64,000 nt of DNA, from the NCBI GenBank assembly GCA_036251935.1, contig CP133967.1:2241488-2305487 (forward strand). Direction: 5' to 3'. The notes under the pieces were generated by a model. The model did not search any database and was not told where the DNA came from. It worked only from the letters and a program-made list of their open reading frames with translations. Position numbers and translations under genes: made by a program. Shown one piece after another: positions 46,311 through 56,241 of the stretch. This DNA comes from Orbaceae bacterium lpD04 (GTDB lineage Bacteria > Pseudomonadota > Gammaproteobacteria > Enterobacterales > Orbaceae). Numbering within the stretch: position 1 is the first letter of the stretch; each line of letters opens with the position of its first letter.

Positions 46311-48740
46311 TTATCTGTATTTTTGAGTCCGCGAATCATTAATCACGCCTTGATAATTTAAGCCGTAAGCAAAATCATATAGATTACCCGCTTCATCAAC
46401 ATAAGGCTTAAGATCTCGAGCCACATCTTCTAACTGCGCTTCAACGGTATCCATATTAAGAGGATATTGTAATGGCAATAAGCCACTTGGTTCATAATTA
46501 CCGACAATAATATCAAAATAGGCTTTATCATCGACAGAAAAACCAGTCAAAATAGCATCGCTATTGCCTTCAAATTCCGCAACAATCACTGGATTTTTAG
46601 CCTTTAAGGCAACGACCACTGGGATCGTTTTACCTGTTGCTTTTTTTATCTCATTGGCTTTTTGATGGGCGTTTTCAAATGCCGTTAAATCATATTCATT
46701 ACTAATGTCAGATGTTTGCCCAAAATAAGATCGGTTTTCTTTGGTTCCGTCTTGGTTGATATTACCACTAATCGATGCTTTGCGAACCGACTCACCATTT
46801 GCAATATAAGGACGGTATTGTAATGATATTGGATAAAATGAGCCATCTTCTCTTTGCCCGGCATGATTGAAATTCCCTCCGCTATCAGGGCTATTCATAC
46901 CAATAATAATCAAATCAACATTGCTTAGATCCGGCGTTTCAAATCCAGTCACTTCACCTTTATCATTTAAAATCGCTTTATCAGTTAACACGGTTTTAAA
47001 ATAAGCCTTTGCTCTATCAATATCCATGGTTGGATCGCTAGTTGTATAGGCTTCACCAAAAACAGTTTTAAATTGATTATGAATTGAACTTGGTATATAA
47101 ACCGTTTTATTTTTATAGCTAGCCTCGTTATCTACCGCTTTAATGGTGTTATTGCGATTTTTAAGCATCACGATCGATTTTAATTGTGCATCGTAGCCAG
47201 CTTTTACTTTATCAGGGCTAGCAACAATTTTTTCAGATTCAGATAACACTAAATAAGGATTTTCAAAAAGCCCTGTTTCAAACATGAGTTTAGAAATTCG
47301 CTTACCACTTTGCTTAAATCGTTCATCAGCTGAAATCGCATTTTTACCAGCTTCATAATCGCGTTGCCATAAATCGTAAGCTGCTAATACCGGTTTTTTA
47401 TCATTGTTACCACCGAACATGTCGGTGCCATTTTGTAAAATAGCATAATGCCGTTCATCAACCGTTTTATCTTCAGCGCCCCACGCCATGCCCAACTTTA
47501 ATTTATTATCTGGATCGCTACTCACTTTGGTAACCGACCAGTCAGTACTAATAACGCCGTCATAACCTAATTTTTGACGCAATAAATCGAGCCGACCTTT
47601 ATCATAAGAGGTTCCAACAGCATCTTCAAACAGCGGCTTACCATCAGCGCCAATTGCTATTGAGTAAGATGTCATTACCGATGCAGCCTCTTTTGTTTTA
47701 CCTTTTAGATGAAAGGCGCCATCAACAAAAGATGTCAAATGACCATTGAAATTATTGCCTGGGTAAACAGCGTATTTACCACTTTCCATATGTGATTCTC
47801 GGCCGCTTTCGCCCATCCCTTCACCCGGAAAATGTTTTACCATGGTAATAATCGATTCTTTTCCCCACCCGGTATCATTACCATCAATGAAAGTGGATTG
47901 CGCTGCATCAATATAAGCGCTTGTCATATCAACCGTTAGCTGCGCACTTTCCCCCATTGTGCCATCCGTTCGCAACCAACGAGGATCGGTTGCTAAATCG
48001 ATTTGCGGAGCAAGTGAGGTGCTAATGCCCAGTGCACGAAACTCTTGTGACATGATGTTGGCAAATTGTGACATCACATTAGGATCAAACGTTGCAGCTA
48101 TACCAAGTGTCGATGGCCACCTTGATATATCATCGCCTTTAGCATTATATTGTGCATCAGATCCGGCAATATGACGCGGATCGGAGCTGAAGTTAACTGG
48201 AATAACTTTTTTACCCTCTTTAACAAAGCTTTCAACATAAGCCTGCATCTCATTGTTCCAAAGTACGGTGGCTTTTACATCATTTTTTCCCTCATTTAAT
48301 ACATTACGTAAGTTATCATTTTGCAAATATTTTTTTTGCTCGTCTGTTAAGCCATATTCTGGGTTTCGCTCATGATCGCTAAATAACATTAAACCCGCAA
48401 TTTCATCTTTACTTAATGCATTAGCCAAATCAGTGGCGCGATCATCGGCACTTAATCGCCAGTCTTCCCACGGATCAAGTTGACCATTACCGTTCATATC
48501 TTTAAATGCATAAATTGACCCATCTTTAGCTTGAACTTCAATGAGATTTATACCGCCCTCTTTTGTCATGCCAAGCACCGCGCCATTATTAGGATTATGC
48601 ACGAGTATTAAGGTGATATTACCGACTTTTTTTTCTTCGATTGTATATTTATTATGTGAGAGTTTTTGGGTAAAAGCGCTATTTGAAACGAGCATTAAGC
48701 TGATTAATATTGATAAAGGAAAAATTATTTTTTTCATCAT
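46311..48740 (-). CDS. Secreted glycoside hydrolase family 3 enzyme
   Basis: The 809-residue protein has a signal peptide (about 1-24) and should act in the periplasm or outside. Residues 81-92 (DMNGNGQLDPWE) look like a calcium-binding EF-hand loop. The GH3 (alpha/beta)8 domain contains KHFPGEG (302-308) and the nucleophile Asp400 in GVISTDW; a second alpha/beta sandwich domain follows (KNRNNTIKAVDN and VVALKAKNPVIV). Likely a beta-glucosidase or related exo-glycosidase for plant glucans or glycosides. It stands alone, with 344 bp of untranslated DNA upstream. Confidence 0.92.
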   Translation of the reverse strand: MMKKIIFPLSILISLMLVSNSAFTQKLSHNKYTIEEKKVGNITLILVHNPNNGAVLGMTKEGGINLIEVQAKDGSIYAFKDMNGNGQLDPWEDWRLSADDRATDLANALSKDEIAGLMLFSDHERNPEYGLTDEQKKYLQNDNLRNVLNEGKNDVKATVLWNNEMQAYVESFVKEGKKVIPVNFSSDPRHIAGSDAQYNAKGDDISRWPSTLGIAATFDPNVMSQFANIMSQEFRALGISTSLAPQIDLATDPRWLRTDGTMGESAQLTVDMTSAYIDAAQSTFIDGNDTGWGKESIITMVKHFPGEGMGESGRESHMESGKYAVYPGNNFNGHLTSFVDGAFHLKGKTKEAASVMTSYSIAIGADGKPLFEDAVGTSYDKGRLDLLRQKLGYDGVISTDWSVTKVSSDPDNKLKLGMAWGAEDKTVDERHYAILQNGTDMFGGNNDKKPVLAAYDLWQRDYEAGKNAISADERFKQSGKRISKLMFETGLFENPYLVLSESEKIVASPDKVKAGYDAQLKSIVMLKNRNNTIKAVDNEASYKNKTVYIPSSIHNQFKTVFGEAYTTSDPTMDIDRAKAYFKTVLTDKAILNDKGEVTGFETPDLSNVDLIIIGMNSPDSGGNFNHAGQREDGSFYPISLQYRPYIANGESVRKASISGNINQDGTKENRSYFGQTSDISNEYDLTAFENAHQKANEIKKATGKTIPVVVALKAKNPVIVAEFEGNSDAILTGFSVDDKAYFDIIVGNYEPSGLLPLQYPLNMDTVEAQLEDVARDLKPYVDEAGNLYDFAYGLNYQGVINDSRTQKYR

Positions 48741-49084
48741 ACTTCCTCATATTATATATTTCATTTAAATAAATTAGCTAAGATAAACGGGTTTATAAAC
48801 AAAAAGGTGCGTTTGATAACGTGTAATGACTCTTATTAAAATTATGTTGTTTGTAACATTGCTTGATAAGCATTTTAATAAAAATGGTTGGATAATACTG
48901 TGATACAGCGCCAATTTAGTGATCTCTCATTTTTTAATTTTTAAGTTGTTATTTATATTATTAATGCAATGGTATTTTTTTCACTATATTGATACCTTAC
49001 AACAAAAATTTAACGAAAGTAGTCGAAGTTATTGCAATAGTGTGAAATATGATAAGTGATCAAAAGCGAGTAATATTAAGCGCG
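48741..49084. other. 344-bp region upstream of the GH3 gene
   Basis: It must hold the GH3 promoter and the end of the recB transcript. I see AT-rich DNA with a short GCTTGATAAGC stem, but no gene, no clear CRP site and no strong terminator. Confidence 0.45.
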
Positions 49085-52000
49085 TTAACCAAATAATTTA
49101 TCGAGTGCCTCGATAAAGGCTAGATCAGGTTTAGTATAAAAAATACCGTGCTCGGCATCATCAGGAACCATGCCTCGGATAAACAGATAATAGACGCCGC
49201 CAAAATGCGCTTGATATTGATAATGAGGGATACGGCTTTTTAAGTAACGATGAAGTGCTAATGAGTAAAGCTGATATTGTAATTCATAACGATGTTCACG
49301 CATTGCAAGTGTAATTGACTCATGATTATAATCATTAACCGATTGACCTAAATAATTAGATTTATAATCCACAATATAATATTTTCCCTGCCACTCAAAA
49401 ACCATGTCAATAAAGCCTTTTAACATGCCTTGCACTGTTGAAAAATCAAGTTCATCACACTGTTTAGATAAAGGATCATAATGCTTACATAGCGCATCAA
49501 GCTTAGCTGCTGAAATATCTTGGCGAATAGGTAAATAAAATTGTAACTCGTTTAAACGCTGACTAGATGATAAGTCAGATAAAGATAATTGCGCTGATAA
49601 TGGCGCCTTTAAAACACCTAAAAACCATTCACTTATCGGCATGAGCCAAACTTGTGGTAAATTTAATTTAGTCACTAAATGTTCAGCAATATTTTGACTG
49701 TCAGGGCGGCTAAAATCACTATTTTCAAAACATTCATGCATCAATGTACCCACTATCGCGCCTTTAGGGAAATGGTGGATGTCATAGATGAGAATATTAT
49801 CTTGAGTGTTAATCATCACATTATCTTCAACTTGATTATCAGCTAATACCTCAATATCAAATGAAGGTAAAATATCACCTAATAATGCCGCCGATTTGTT
49901 ATCGCTATAATGGCTAGATTGCACCAATCCTGAATAACTCGTTACCCGCCAGCTGTAATCAAGTTTACGCCTGAATATATTTGCAGCAAGGTGCGCTGTT
50001 GAGGCCGGCTGAGCCGCCGCCAATGTGCCCTTTGCAATCGGCAATTCAACGTTAATAACAGTGGTACTTTCGAGTTGATGTAGACTATTTTCAAGATCAG
50101 TATAATTATTTTGCGTGGGATCTAATAATAGATGACCTATTGCTGAATGTTGTATCGTTAATTGATTTGCTCGGCCTTTTTTCAACCCTGCTATTGAAAA
50201 GCTACAATGATAAATTGAACGCGTTAAGGCAACATAAAGTAAACGGAGATCTTCAGCAAGCCTTTCTTGTTCAATTAAGCGTTTAATCTCAGGCGATAAA
50301 TGATAAGCATAATTGATTTTATAATTTTTTCGTTCATGAAAAATTAAACTATCAGATTCGCGGTGTAAAGCAATAAAAGGCAGAAACACGATAGGATATT
50401 CCAGCCCTTTTGATTTATGAATAGTAATGATATTAATTAAATTTTCGTCACTTTCAAGTCGCTGCTCGTGATTTTCAAGGTTACGATCTGGTTCATTAAT
50501 TTGTTTGGTTAACCATCGAATAAGTGCATGAGGCGTATCGAGCTCTTGGGCAACGTCTTGTAATAGTTCACCTAAATGCATGAAATTAGTAATTATGCGT
50601 TCGCCATCAGGTAAGCTAAGTAAATTTTCAATGAGTTGACGATGATTCATTAACCGGCGTAGCATAACTAGCACACCATAGCGCAGCCAAAGTGCTTGAT
50701 ATTCCCTAAATTCATCAATAATTAATTCTAACTTACTTGTATCATTAGAAAGAATATCAATGTCACTCATTGACATACCAATTAACTGCGTTGCAAGCGC
50801 ACTACGTAAATAATTTTCATTGGTTGGCATTAATACTGCTTGCAAGATCCGCAATATTTCACGGGCCTCTAATGATGTAAAGACACTTTTATGATTTGAT
50901 ACATAAACGCTTTTAATATTACGTTGATTGAGCTTTTGTTGAATAATTTCAGCTTCTCGGCCAGTTCTAACTAAAATGGCGATATCTGAGGATTTAATTT
51001 TCTCTTTTTCCACCTCATTATCATAAAAATAAGCATCACTCGCAAGCCACGTCATAATTTGCTTAGCGCAATATTCGGCAGAATAGTCTAAATAATCACT
51101 ATTTGATGTCACTGATTCAGGCAATAAATAACTGTGGATCGCGCTGATTTTTTGTCCATCAACATAAAAGTTTTTTTGATTATTTTTAGCTGCACTATTC
51201 ATGGCAATAAATGGAATTGCATCAAAAATAAATGGCTGCTCTTTACGACGATATAAGCTATTAACGCCGCTAACCATGCTAGCACTTGAACGCCAATTGG
51301 TCATCATCGTAAATTGATGATCGACCGATTTTTTAGCTTCAATATAAGTAAAAATATCTGCGCCACGAAAACCATAAATCGCCTGCTTAGGATCGCCAAT
51401 AAGTAATAAACCCGATTGTTTGCGATTATGATATATAGTATCAAAAATTTGATATTGTACTGGGTCAGTATCTTGAAATTCGTCGATCATGGCAACCGGA
51501 TATTGCTGCAAAATTTGAGCAGTCAACACATCACGATTTTCGCCTTGTAGTGCTTGGTGTAAATTATTAAGTAAATCGTCAAATCCCATCTGTGCAAGCT
51601 GTGTTTTTTCATCTTTTACTCGCTGGCGCACCAGTGCAATGATATCAAATAAAATAAAATCACGCAGACTAAATGAGCAGGTTAAAAATTGCTCTATTTC
51701 AGTAAATAAGGGATGGTTAGGTGCAATTTTATCACTATCAGTTTTATTACATAGCTCTGCTTGGCTAAATTTAACCAATTCATTAGGCACGCTATAATCA
51801 CAAGTCGGCGAATTAGCCCATGTCGAAATGGTTTCAATCCATCTGGGTAAATGAGTTTTACTATATGAGCGCTTATTGACATCAGATTTTAAAATATCTG
51901 CCGTTGCATCGATTATTGCGGCTTGCCATCGTATTTTTATCAATTCAATTTTAGCAATATTTTCAGCATGAAAATGCTTAATTGTTGGAGCTAATGGCTG

Positions 52001-52651
52001 GGTTGATAAGATAACATTAGTTGGTATTGCTTGATTAAGATAAGGCGAAATATCAGCTAATAGCGCTTTAGGATCGGCCCAATTTTGCCAGATAGTATAA
52101 GCAATGTCTTTTGGCATTGGGGTAAAGTTATCACGCCAAATATCATTTACAACTTGTAAGTAAAGATCCGTTTGATCTTTAACTAATGTTTGATTAAATA
52201 AAACACCTGATTCAAAGGCATAAGTCGTTAGCATGCGCTGACAAAAACTATGGATAGTAAAAATAGCCGCCTCATCCATATTTTGCTCAGCATAAAGCAG
52301 GCGTTTTAGAGCAAGGGGTTTATCGTCTATAAGCTCAATTAATGTTTGATAATCTGGATCACAATGCGTTCCAATAATGCAGGCAACACGTAATTGGTGG
52401 ATATTTTGTCGAATACGGTAACGCAGCTCTTCGGTAGCTGCTTTAGTAAAGGTAACAACGAGAATTTCTTCAATCGATAATGGGCGCTGATAATTATTTT
52501 TACCAACACCTAACAATAAACGTAAATAAATAAATGCCAAAGAATAGGTTTTACCGGTACCAGCAGAGGCCTCAATTAATGATCGCCCCGTTAAGGGTAA
52601 TGAAAAGAGGTTAAGCTCATCAAAGTGCTTTAAACTTGATGGTGAAACCAT
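49085..52651 (-). CDS. recB: RecB, exonuclease V beta subunit
   Basis: The helicase-nuclease subunit of RecBCD, which processes double-strand breaks. The 1188 residues compare with 1180 in E. coli. Helicase Walker A ASAGTGKT (28-35), the FTIHSFCQRML region, Walker B MIDEFQDTDPVQY, TIHKSKGLEYPIVFLPFI, and the C-terminal nuclease residues in MLKGFIDMVF and DYKSNYLG are all present. The start overlaps sixA by 22 bp. recC and recD are not adjacent: the downstream neighbour is the GH3 gene. Confidence 0.97.
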   Translation of the reverse strand: MVSPSSLKHFDELNLFSLPLTGRSLIEASAGTGKTYSLAFIYLRLLLGVGKNNYQRPLSIEEILVVTFTKAATEELRYRIRQNIHQLRVACIIGTHCDPDYQTLIELIDDKPLALKRLLYAEQNMDEAAIFTIHSFCQRMLTTYAFESGVLFNQTLVKDQTDLYLQVVNDIWRDNFTPMPKDIAYTIWQNWADPKALLADISPYLNQAIPTNVILSTQPLAPTIKHFHAENIAKIELIKIRWQAAIIDATADILKSDVNKRSYSKTHLPRWIETISTWANSPTCDYSVPNELVKFSQAELCNKTDSDKIAPNHPLFTEIEQFLTCSFSLRDFILFDIIALVRQRVKDEKTQLAQMGFDDLLNNLHQALQGENRDVLTAQILQQYPVAMIDEFQDTDPVQYQIFDTIYHNRKQSGLLLIGDPKQAIYGFRGADIFTYIEAKKSVDHQFTMMTNWRSSASMVSGVNSLYRRKEQPFIFDAIPFIAMNSAAKNNQKNFYVDGQKISAIHSYLLPESVTSNSDYLDYSAEYCAKQIMTWLASDAYFYDNEVEKEKIKSSDIAILVRTGREAEIIQQKLNQRNIKSVYVSNHKSVFTSLEAREILRILQAVLMPTNENYLRSALATQLIGMSMSDIDILSNDTSKLELIIDEFREYQALWLRYGVLVMLRRLMNHRQLIENLLSLPDGERIITNFMHLGELLQDVAQELDTPHALIRWLTKQINEPDRNLENHEQRLESDENLINIITIHKSKGLEYPIVFLPFIALHRESDSLIFHERKNYKINYAYHLSPEIKRLIEQERLAEDLRLLYVALTRSIYHCSFSIAGLKKGRANQLTIQHSAIGHLLLDPTQNNYTDLENSLHQLESTTVINVELPIAKGTLAAAQPASTAHLAANIFRRKLDYSWRVTSYSGLVQSSHYSDNKSAALLGDILPSFDIEVLADNQVEDNVMINTQDNILIYDIHHFPKGAIVGTLMHECFENSDFSRPDSQNIAEHLVTKLNLPQVWLMPISEWFLGVLKAPLSAQLSLSDLSSSQRLNELQFYLPIRQDISAAKLDALCKHYDPLSKQCDELDFSTVQGMLKGFIDMVFEWQGKYYIVDYKSNYLGQSVNDYNHESITLAMREHRYELQYQLYSLALHRYLKSRIPHYQYQAHFGGVYYLFIRGMVPDDAEHGIFYTKPDLAFIEALDKLFG

Positions 52652-53091
52652 TCCAATATACCTTCACCTGTTTGAGGTAACGAAATACAAGCAATATCTG
52701 CAGTTGAAAACATCGGCGGTGCAACTTGTGGGCATAATTCGTTAACCAAATAACCAACCAAAGGTAAGTGCGATACGATGAGTACCGATCCGATGCCGGT
52801 TAATGGTAGCATGCTGATATTATCAACAATATGCGCAGCGCAGCCATTAGGCTTTAGAAAATCATTGGTTTCACTTTGTTTTACTGTTACAAAATTAGCT
52901 ATAATTGAGAAGGTTTGCTCAGCTCTCAGATAAGGGCTGACTAAGGCAAAATCAAAAGTTATTTTCTGTTCATTAAACCAAGTTGCAGCAGAAACACATT
53001 GCTGATGGCCAAAAGGCGTTAAAGCGCGACTTGAATCTGATGTTGCACTATAACCCGCCTCACCATGTCGCATCACATAAACTTTTATCAT
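52630..53091 (-). CDS. sixA: SixA, phosphohistidine phosphatase
   Basis: The 153-residue cytoplasmic histidine-phosphatase-family enzyme removes phosphate from histidine residues of phosphotransfer proteins. The catalytic RHG motif is at residues 8-10 (MRHGEAG), and the second catalytic His is in LIVSHLPLVGYL. Its end overlaps the recB start by 22 bp, so the two are translationally coupled, an arrangement unlike E. coli, where sixA follows fadJ. Confidence 0.95.
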   Translation of the reverse strand: MIKVYVMRHGEAGYSATSDSSRALTPFGHQQCVSAATWFNEQKITFDFALVSPYLRAEQTFSIIANFVTVKQSETNDFLKPNGCAAHIVDNISMLPLTGIGSVLIVSHLPLVGYLVNELCPQVAPPMFSTADIACISLPQTGEGILEWFHHQV

Positions 53092-53176
53092 TCACTTACT
53101 CACCTATAAAAAGGGTAACGTATCAATTTAAACCTTTTAATACGTTACATTTTAGATTTACGTTAGTATTATGCGA

Positions 53177-53473
53177 TTAACGTAACTTTAATTGAAAAAT
53201 TAGGCATTCAGCGCCACAGCAAAAATGAAATTTTGCCGTAAGTTTATAACCATTTTCAACTTTATCGATTTGACTTACAATTTGGCAAGGCTCTGACTCA
53301 ACATCTTGAGCTGCCTTCGTGAGTGATTGTAATTTTTCTTGAGCTAAGACGTCAGATGCAAAAACATTTTCATATTCAGCAGTACAATCTTCATTATCAA
53401 TAATCGTACCAACATCAGTACAACAACATGCTGGCGTTTCATTAGCCTTGCATTTATTTACAGAATTTGTCAT
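53177..53473 (-). CDS. yfcZ: YfcZ/YiiS-family protein (DUF406)
   Basis: 98 residues from the ATG at 53473, which has a GGGGG stretch upstream; the frame is open further but the family begins at about this Met. Cys-rich motifs KCKANETPACCCTDVGTI and CTAEYENVF, and the C-terminal CLIFQLKLR, match E. coli YfcZ closely. Function unknown. In E. coli yfcZ is followed by fadI, fadJ and sixA on the same strand; here sixA is next. Confidence 0.92.
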   Translation of the reverse strand: MTNSVNKCKANETPACCCTDVGTIIDNEDCTAEYENVFASDVLAQEKLQSLTKAAQDVESEPCQIVSQIDKVENGYKLTAKFHFCCGAECLIFQLKLR

Positions 53474-53592
53474 ATATCCCCCATAACATTCGTGGTTAAA
53501 TATAGTTATCAAGCTAGTATAAAATTAGTATAACAAAATCATAGCTTGATAGCTATTTTACATCTTTATTTTTGAATCTAGCACACTCACCA

Positions 53593-55611
53593 TTATGGTG
53601 TTGTAGGCGTTGATTCGTCATCAAGTAAATGTATATTTCCCGTAATACTCATTTGCGATTGTTCGATGAGTTGTTTTAATGTTTCGCTATCATTTTCATA
53701 TTCATTTACCACCAGTGGCACATATTCAATTAACGTTGAAGTTGGATCTAAATCAAACATCTCGGTATCAGATGTGAATTTACGTTTAATCCATGTATAG
53801 AGCACGATAAGTGGTTTTTGAATAAAGTAGATATCAACATTGCGTAAGGTTCGCTCCACAATCACATATAAGCTATCGCCTCGTTTATCTTTAAGTGATG
53901 AATACCTTGATGATAAACAAACTAGCTTTTGTTGTTCCATTTTAGTTGCAATTAATTGCATATATTGCTCAGCATGCATATCAACTTTAAAGCCTAAGTT
54001 AATATTAATTCTAAAGACTTTATAAGGAACTAAAATTTCTATTTCATAATCGAATCGATAGGGTTCATCCATACGATTAATGGCAACAAACCAATATGTA
54101 TCTGCGCGTTTAGGTTTTTTTTCAAATAAAGAATAACTGATTTTGCTTTCAATCGAGTGCGGACTTTGTGCCCTTGTTAAATAGAATAAATGGGTCGCAA
54201 TTTTTTCAACCGTTTTATCATGACTAACCGATACGATTTTGGCTAAGTAGTCGCTATCTAGGCGATCAAAAGTATTATAATCACGTTTTAATCGTCTACC
54301 GCTGTTCCATGCATACATGATGACGAAAATAAAACCTGCAATCAAGATTGAGGCATAACCACCATGGAAGAATTTTTGAATGTTAGCAACAAAGAAACCA
54401 CTCTCAATAGTTAAAAAGAAAAGTGTTAACGGCACGCTATACCATAGTGGTTTATTGTTTTTCATAAAATAGAAAAATAGCAAAATTGTCGTCATCAACA
54501 TACTAAGTGTGATGGCAAGTCCGTAAGCCGCCTCTAAATTTACGGATGAACCAAAACCTAATACCATAAGCGCACATAGTATAAATAATATGTAGTTAAC
54601 CGATGGTATATACATTTGCCCTTTAATTAAAGTTGGGTACCTGATATGAACATTAGGCCATAGCTCTAACGAAACCGCTTCACTAATAATAGTAAATGCC
54701 CCACTAATTAAAGCCTGACAAGCAATAAATGCAGCGACGGTTGACATAATAATACCAATTAGTCTAAACCATTCTGGCATCATCATATAAAATGGGTTAA
54801 TACTTGGGTCAACCATGTCTGGATTATGAATAATCCATGCTGCCTGCCCTAAATAATTAAGAATCAAACAGACTTTAACAAAGCCCCATGAAATACGAAT
54901 ATTTTTAAGCCCACAGTGCCCAAGATCGGAATACAGCGCCTCTGCGCCGGTTGTACACATGAAAATAGCACCTAATATAATAATCGCATCAGGCGCTTGA
55001 ATAATAAATTCAATTGCGTACATAGGATTAAAGGCAGCAAGAACATCTAAATTAGGTAAAAGTCGATTAAGCCCTAATATTGCAAGCGTTGTAAACCAGA
55101 TCGTCATACCAACACCAAAATACCTGCCTAACGATGCTGTTCCTAACGGTTGAATCAAAAATAGCACTGCAATAATAAGGAGTGTTACAGGAATAATAGG
55201 AATACTCGAATAAAGTGAATTCAATCCTTCTACCGCAGTAATAATGGTAATTGCTGGCGTAATCGCGCCATCAGCAAGTAATGCTGCTGCGCCAACAATT
55301 GCAATAATATACGCCCAGCGATAACGCCGCCTAATAAGTGCATAGAGCGATAAAATCCCCCCCTCACCTTTATTATCTGCTTTTAAGGTTATGATAACGT
55401 ATTTTAGCGTTGTCTGTAGCGTTAGCGTCCATATCACGCAAGACACCGCACCTAATATATAAAAGGAATTTGACCACTGGTTTTCAGGTAGTCCAGAAAT
55501 AATTGACTTTAAAACATAAAGTGGAGATGTCCCGATATCGCCATATACAATACCTATAGCACTGATAATACCAAGCATTCCGACCGGAATTCTATGATTT
55601 GAGTTATTCAT
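53593..55611 (-). CDS. kup: Kup, low-affinity potassium transporter
   Basis: A 672-residue inner-membrane K+:H+ symporter of the KUP/HAK/KT family, longer than E. coli Kup (622). The family signature GIVYGDIGTSPLYVLKS is at about 20-36, and GALLADGAITPAI-type sequence (AALLADGAITPAITIITAVE) forms an early helix. About 12 transmembrane segments occupy residues 1-430, then a cytoplasmic tail of about 240 residues. It is divergent from yecH. Confidence 0.94.
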   Translation of the reverse strand: MNNSNHRIPVGMLGIISAIGIVYGDIGTSPLYVLKSIISGLPENQWSNSFYILGAVSCVIWTLTLQTTLKYVIITLKADNKGEGGILSLYALIRRRYRWAYIIAIVGAAALLADGAITPAITIITAVEGLNSLYSSIPIIPVTLLIIAVLFLIQPLGTASLGRYFGVGMTIWFTTLAILGLNRLLPNLDVLAAFNPMYAIEFIIQAPDAIIILGAIFMCTTGAEALYSDLGHCGLKNIRISWGFVKVCLILNYLGQAAWIIHNPDMVDPSINPFYMMMPEWFRLIGIIMSTVAAFIACQALISGAFTIISEAVSLELWPNVHIRYPTLIKGQMYIPSVNYILFILCALMVLGFGSSVNLEAAYGLAITLSMLMTTILLFFYFMKNNKPLWYSVPLTLFFLTIESGFFVANIQKFFHGGYASILIAGFIFVIMYAWNSGRRLKRDYNTFDRLDSDYLAKIVSVSHDKTVEKIATHLFYLTRAQSPHSIESKISYSLFEKKPKRADTYWFVAINRMDEPYRFDYEIEILVPYKVFRININLGFKVDMHAEQYMQLIATKMEQQKLVCLSSRYSSLKDKRGDSLYVIVERTLRNVDIYFIQKPLIVLYTWIKRKFTSDTEMFDLDPTSTLIEYVPLVVNEYENDSETLKQLIEQSQMSITGNIHLLDDESTPTTP

Positions 55612-55930
55612 AATAATTTACATTAGTTAAGTTAAAGAGTAATTAGGTTGTTAATAAGAAAATTACACGCCATTACATGAGAATTGAAAACATCGATTTG
55701 ATATGACAAACGTTATTCTAATTATTTCGTTCATTTGATAGAATCATTTTAGTAAAACGAGAAGTCGCTATCATACTGCTAATTTTGAGATTGTACATCC
55801 TAATTCTGTACATTTAGAGTGAAAATGTTAATAAAAGTTAGCTAAAAAAATACAATAGTAAATAAATTCAATAAATTATAATTTATCAGACATAGTGAAT
55901 ACGCTGATTAAATATACAACAGGAGTCAAT
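55612..55930. other. 319-bp divergent region between kup and yecH
   Basis: AT-rich, holding both promoters. I see no gene, riboswitch or conserved operator that I can name. Confidence 0.5.
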
Positions 55931-56167
55931 ATGAGTTCAATTCATGGTCATGAAGTATTAAATATGATGGAAGGGAATAACTATAACGAGGACTCATTAC
56001 TTAAGCAAATTAATGAAAAATTTGGTTTAAATGCTAAGTTTCATACCTGCTCCAAACAAGATATGTGCGCTATTGAGCTTATTGAGTTATTAAAAAGAAA
56101 AGGGAAGTTTAAACCAACTCAATTAGCAAAATTTACCGTTGATAGTAGTAAAATTTGTGATCATTAA
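55931..56167 (+). CDS. yecH: YecH-family metal-binding protein (DUF2492)
   Basis: A 78-residue protein whose start at 55931 is fixed by AGGAG nearby and by the family N terminus (M-x-SIHGHEVLNMM). Conserved His and Cys residues, in HGHEVLNMM, FHTCSKQDM and the final SKICDH, are likely metal ligands. Function unknown. It is monocistronic, followed by a hairpin shared with the convergent tamB. Confidence 0.92.
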   Translation: MSSIHGHEVLNMMEGNNYNEDSLLKQINEKFGLNAKFHTCSKQDMCAIELIELLKRKGKFKPTQLAKFTVDSSKICDH

Positions 56168-56197
56168 CTTATTTGTTAATTAAAATATAATCAAAAT

Positions 56198-56218
56198 TGC
56201 CCCTTGAAAATAGGGGCA
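56198..56218. terminator. Hairpin between yecH and tamB
   Basis: The arms TGCCCCT and AGGGGCA have a 7-nt loop. On the minus strand ATTTTGATT follows, so it serves tamB better than yecH. Confidence 0.75.
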
Positions 56219-56241
56219 GTAATAAAACTATCTTGGTAAAT

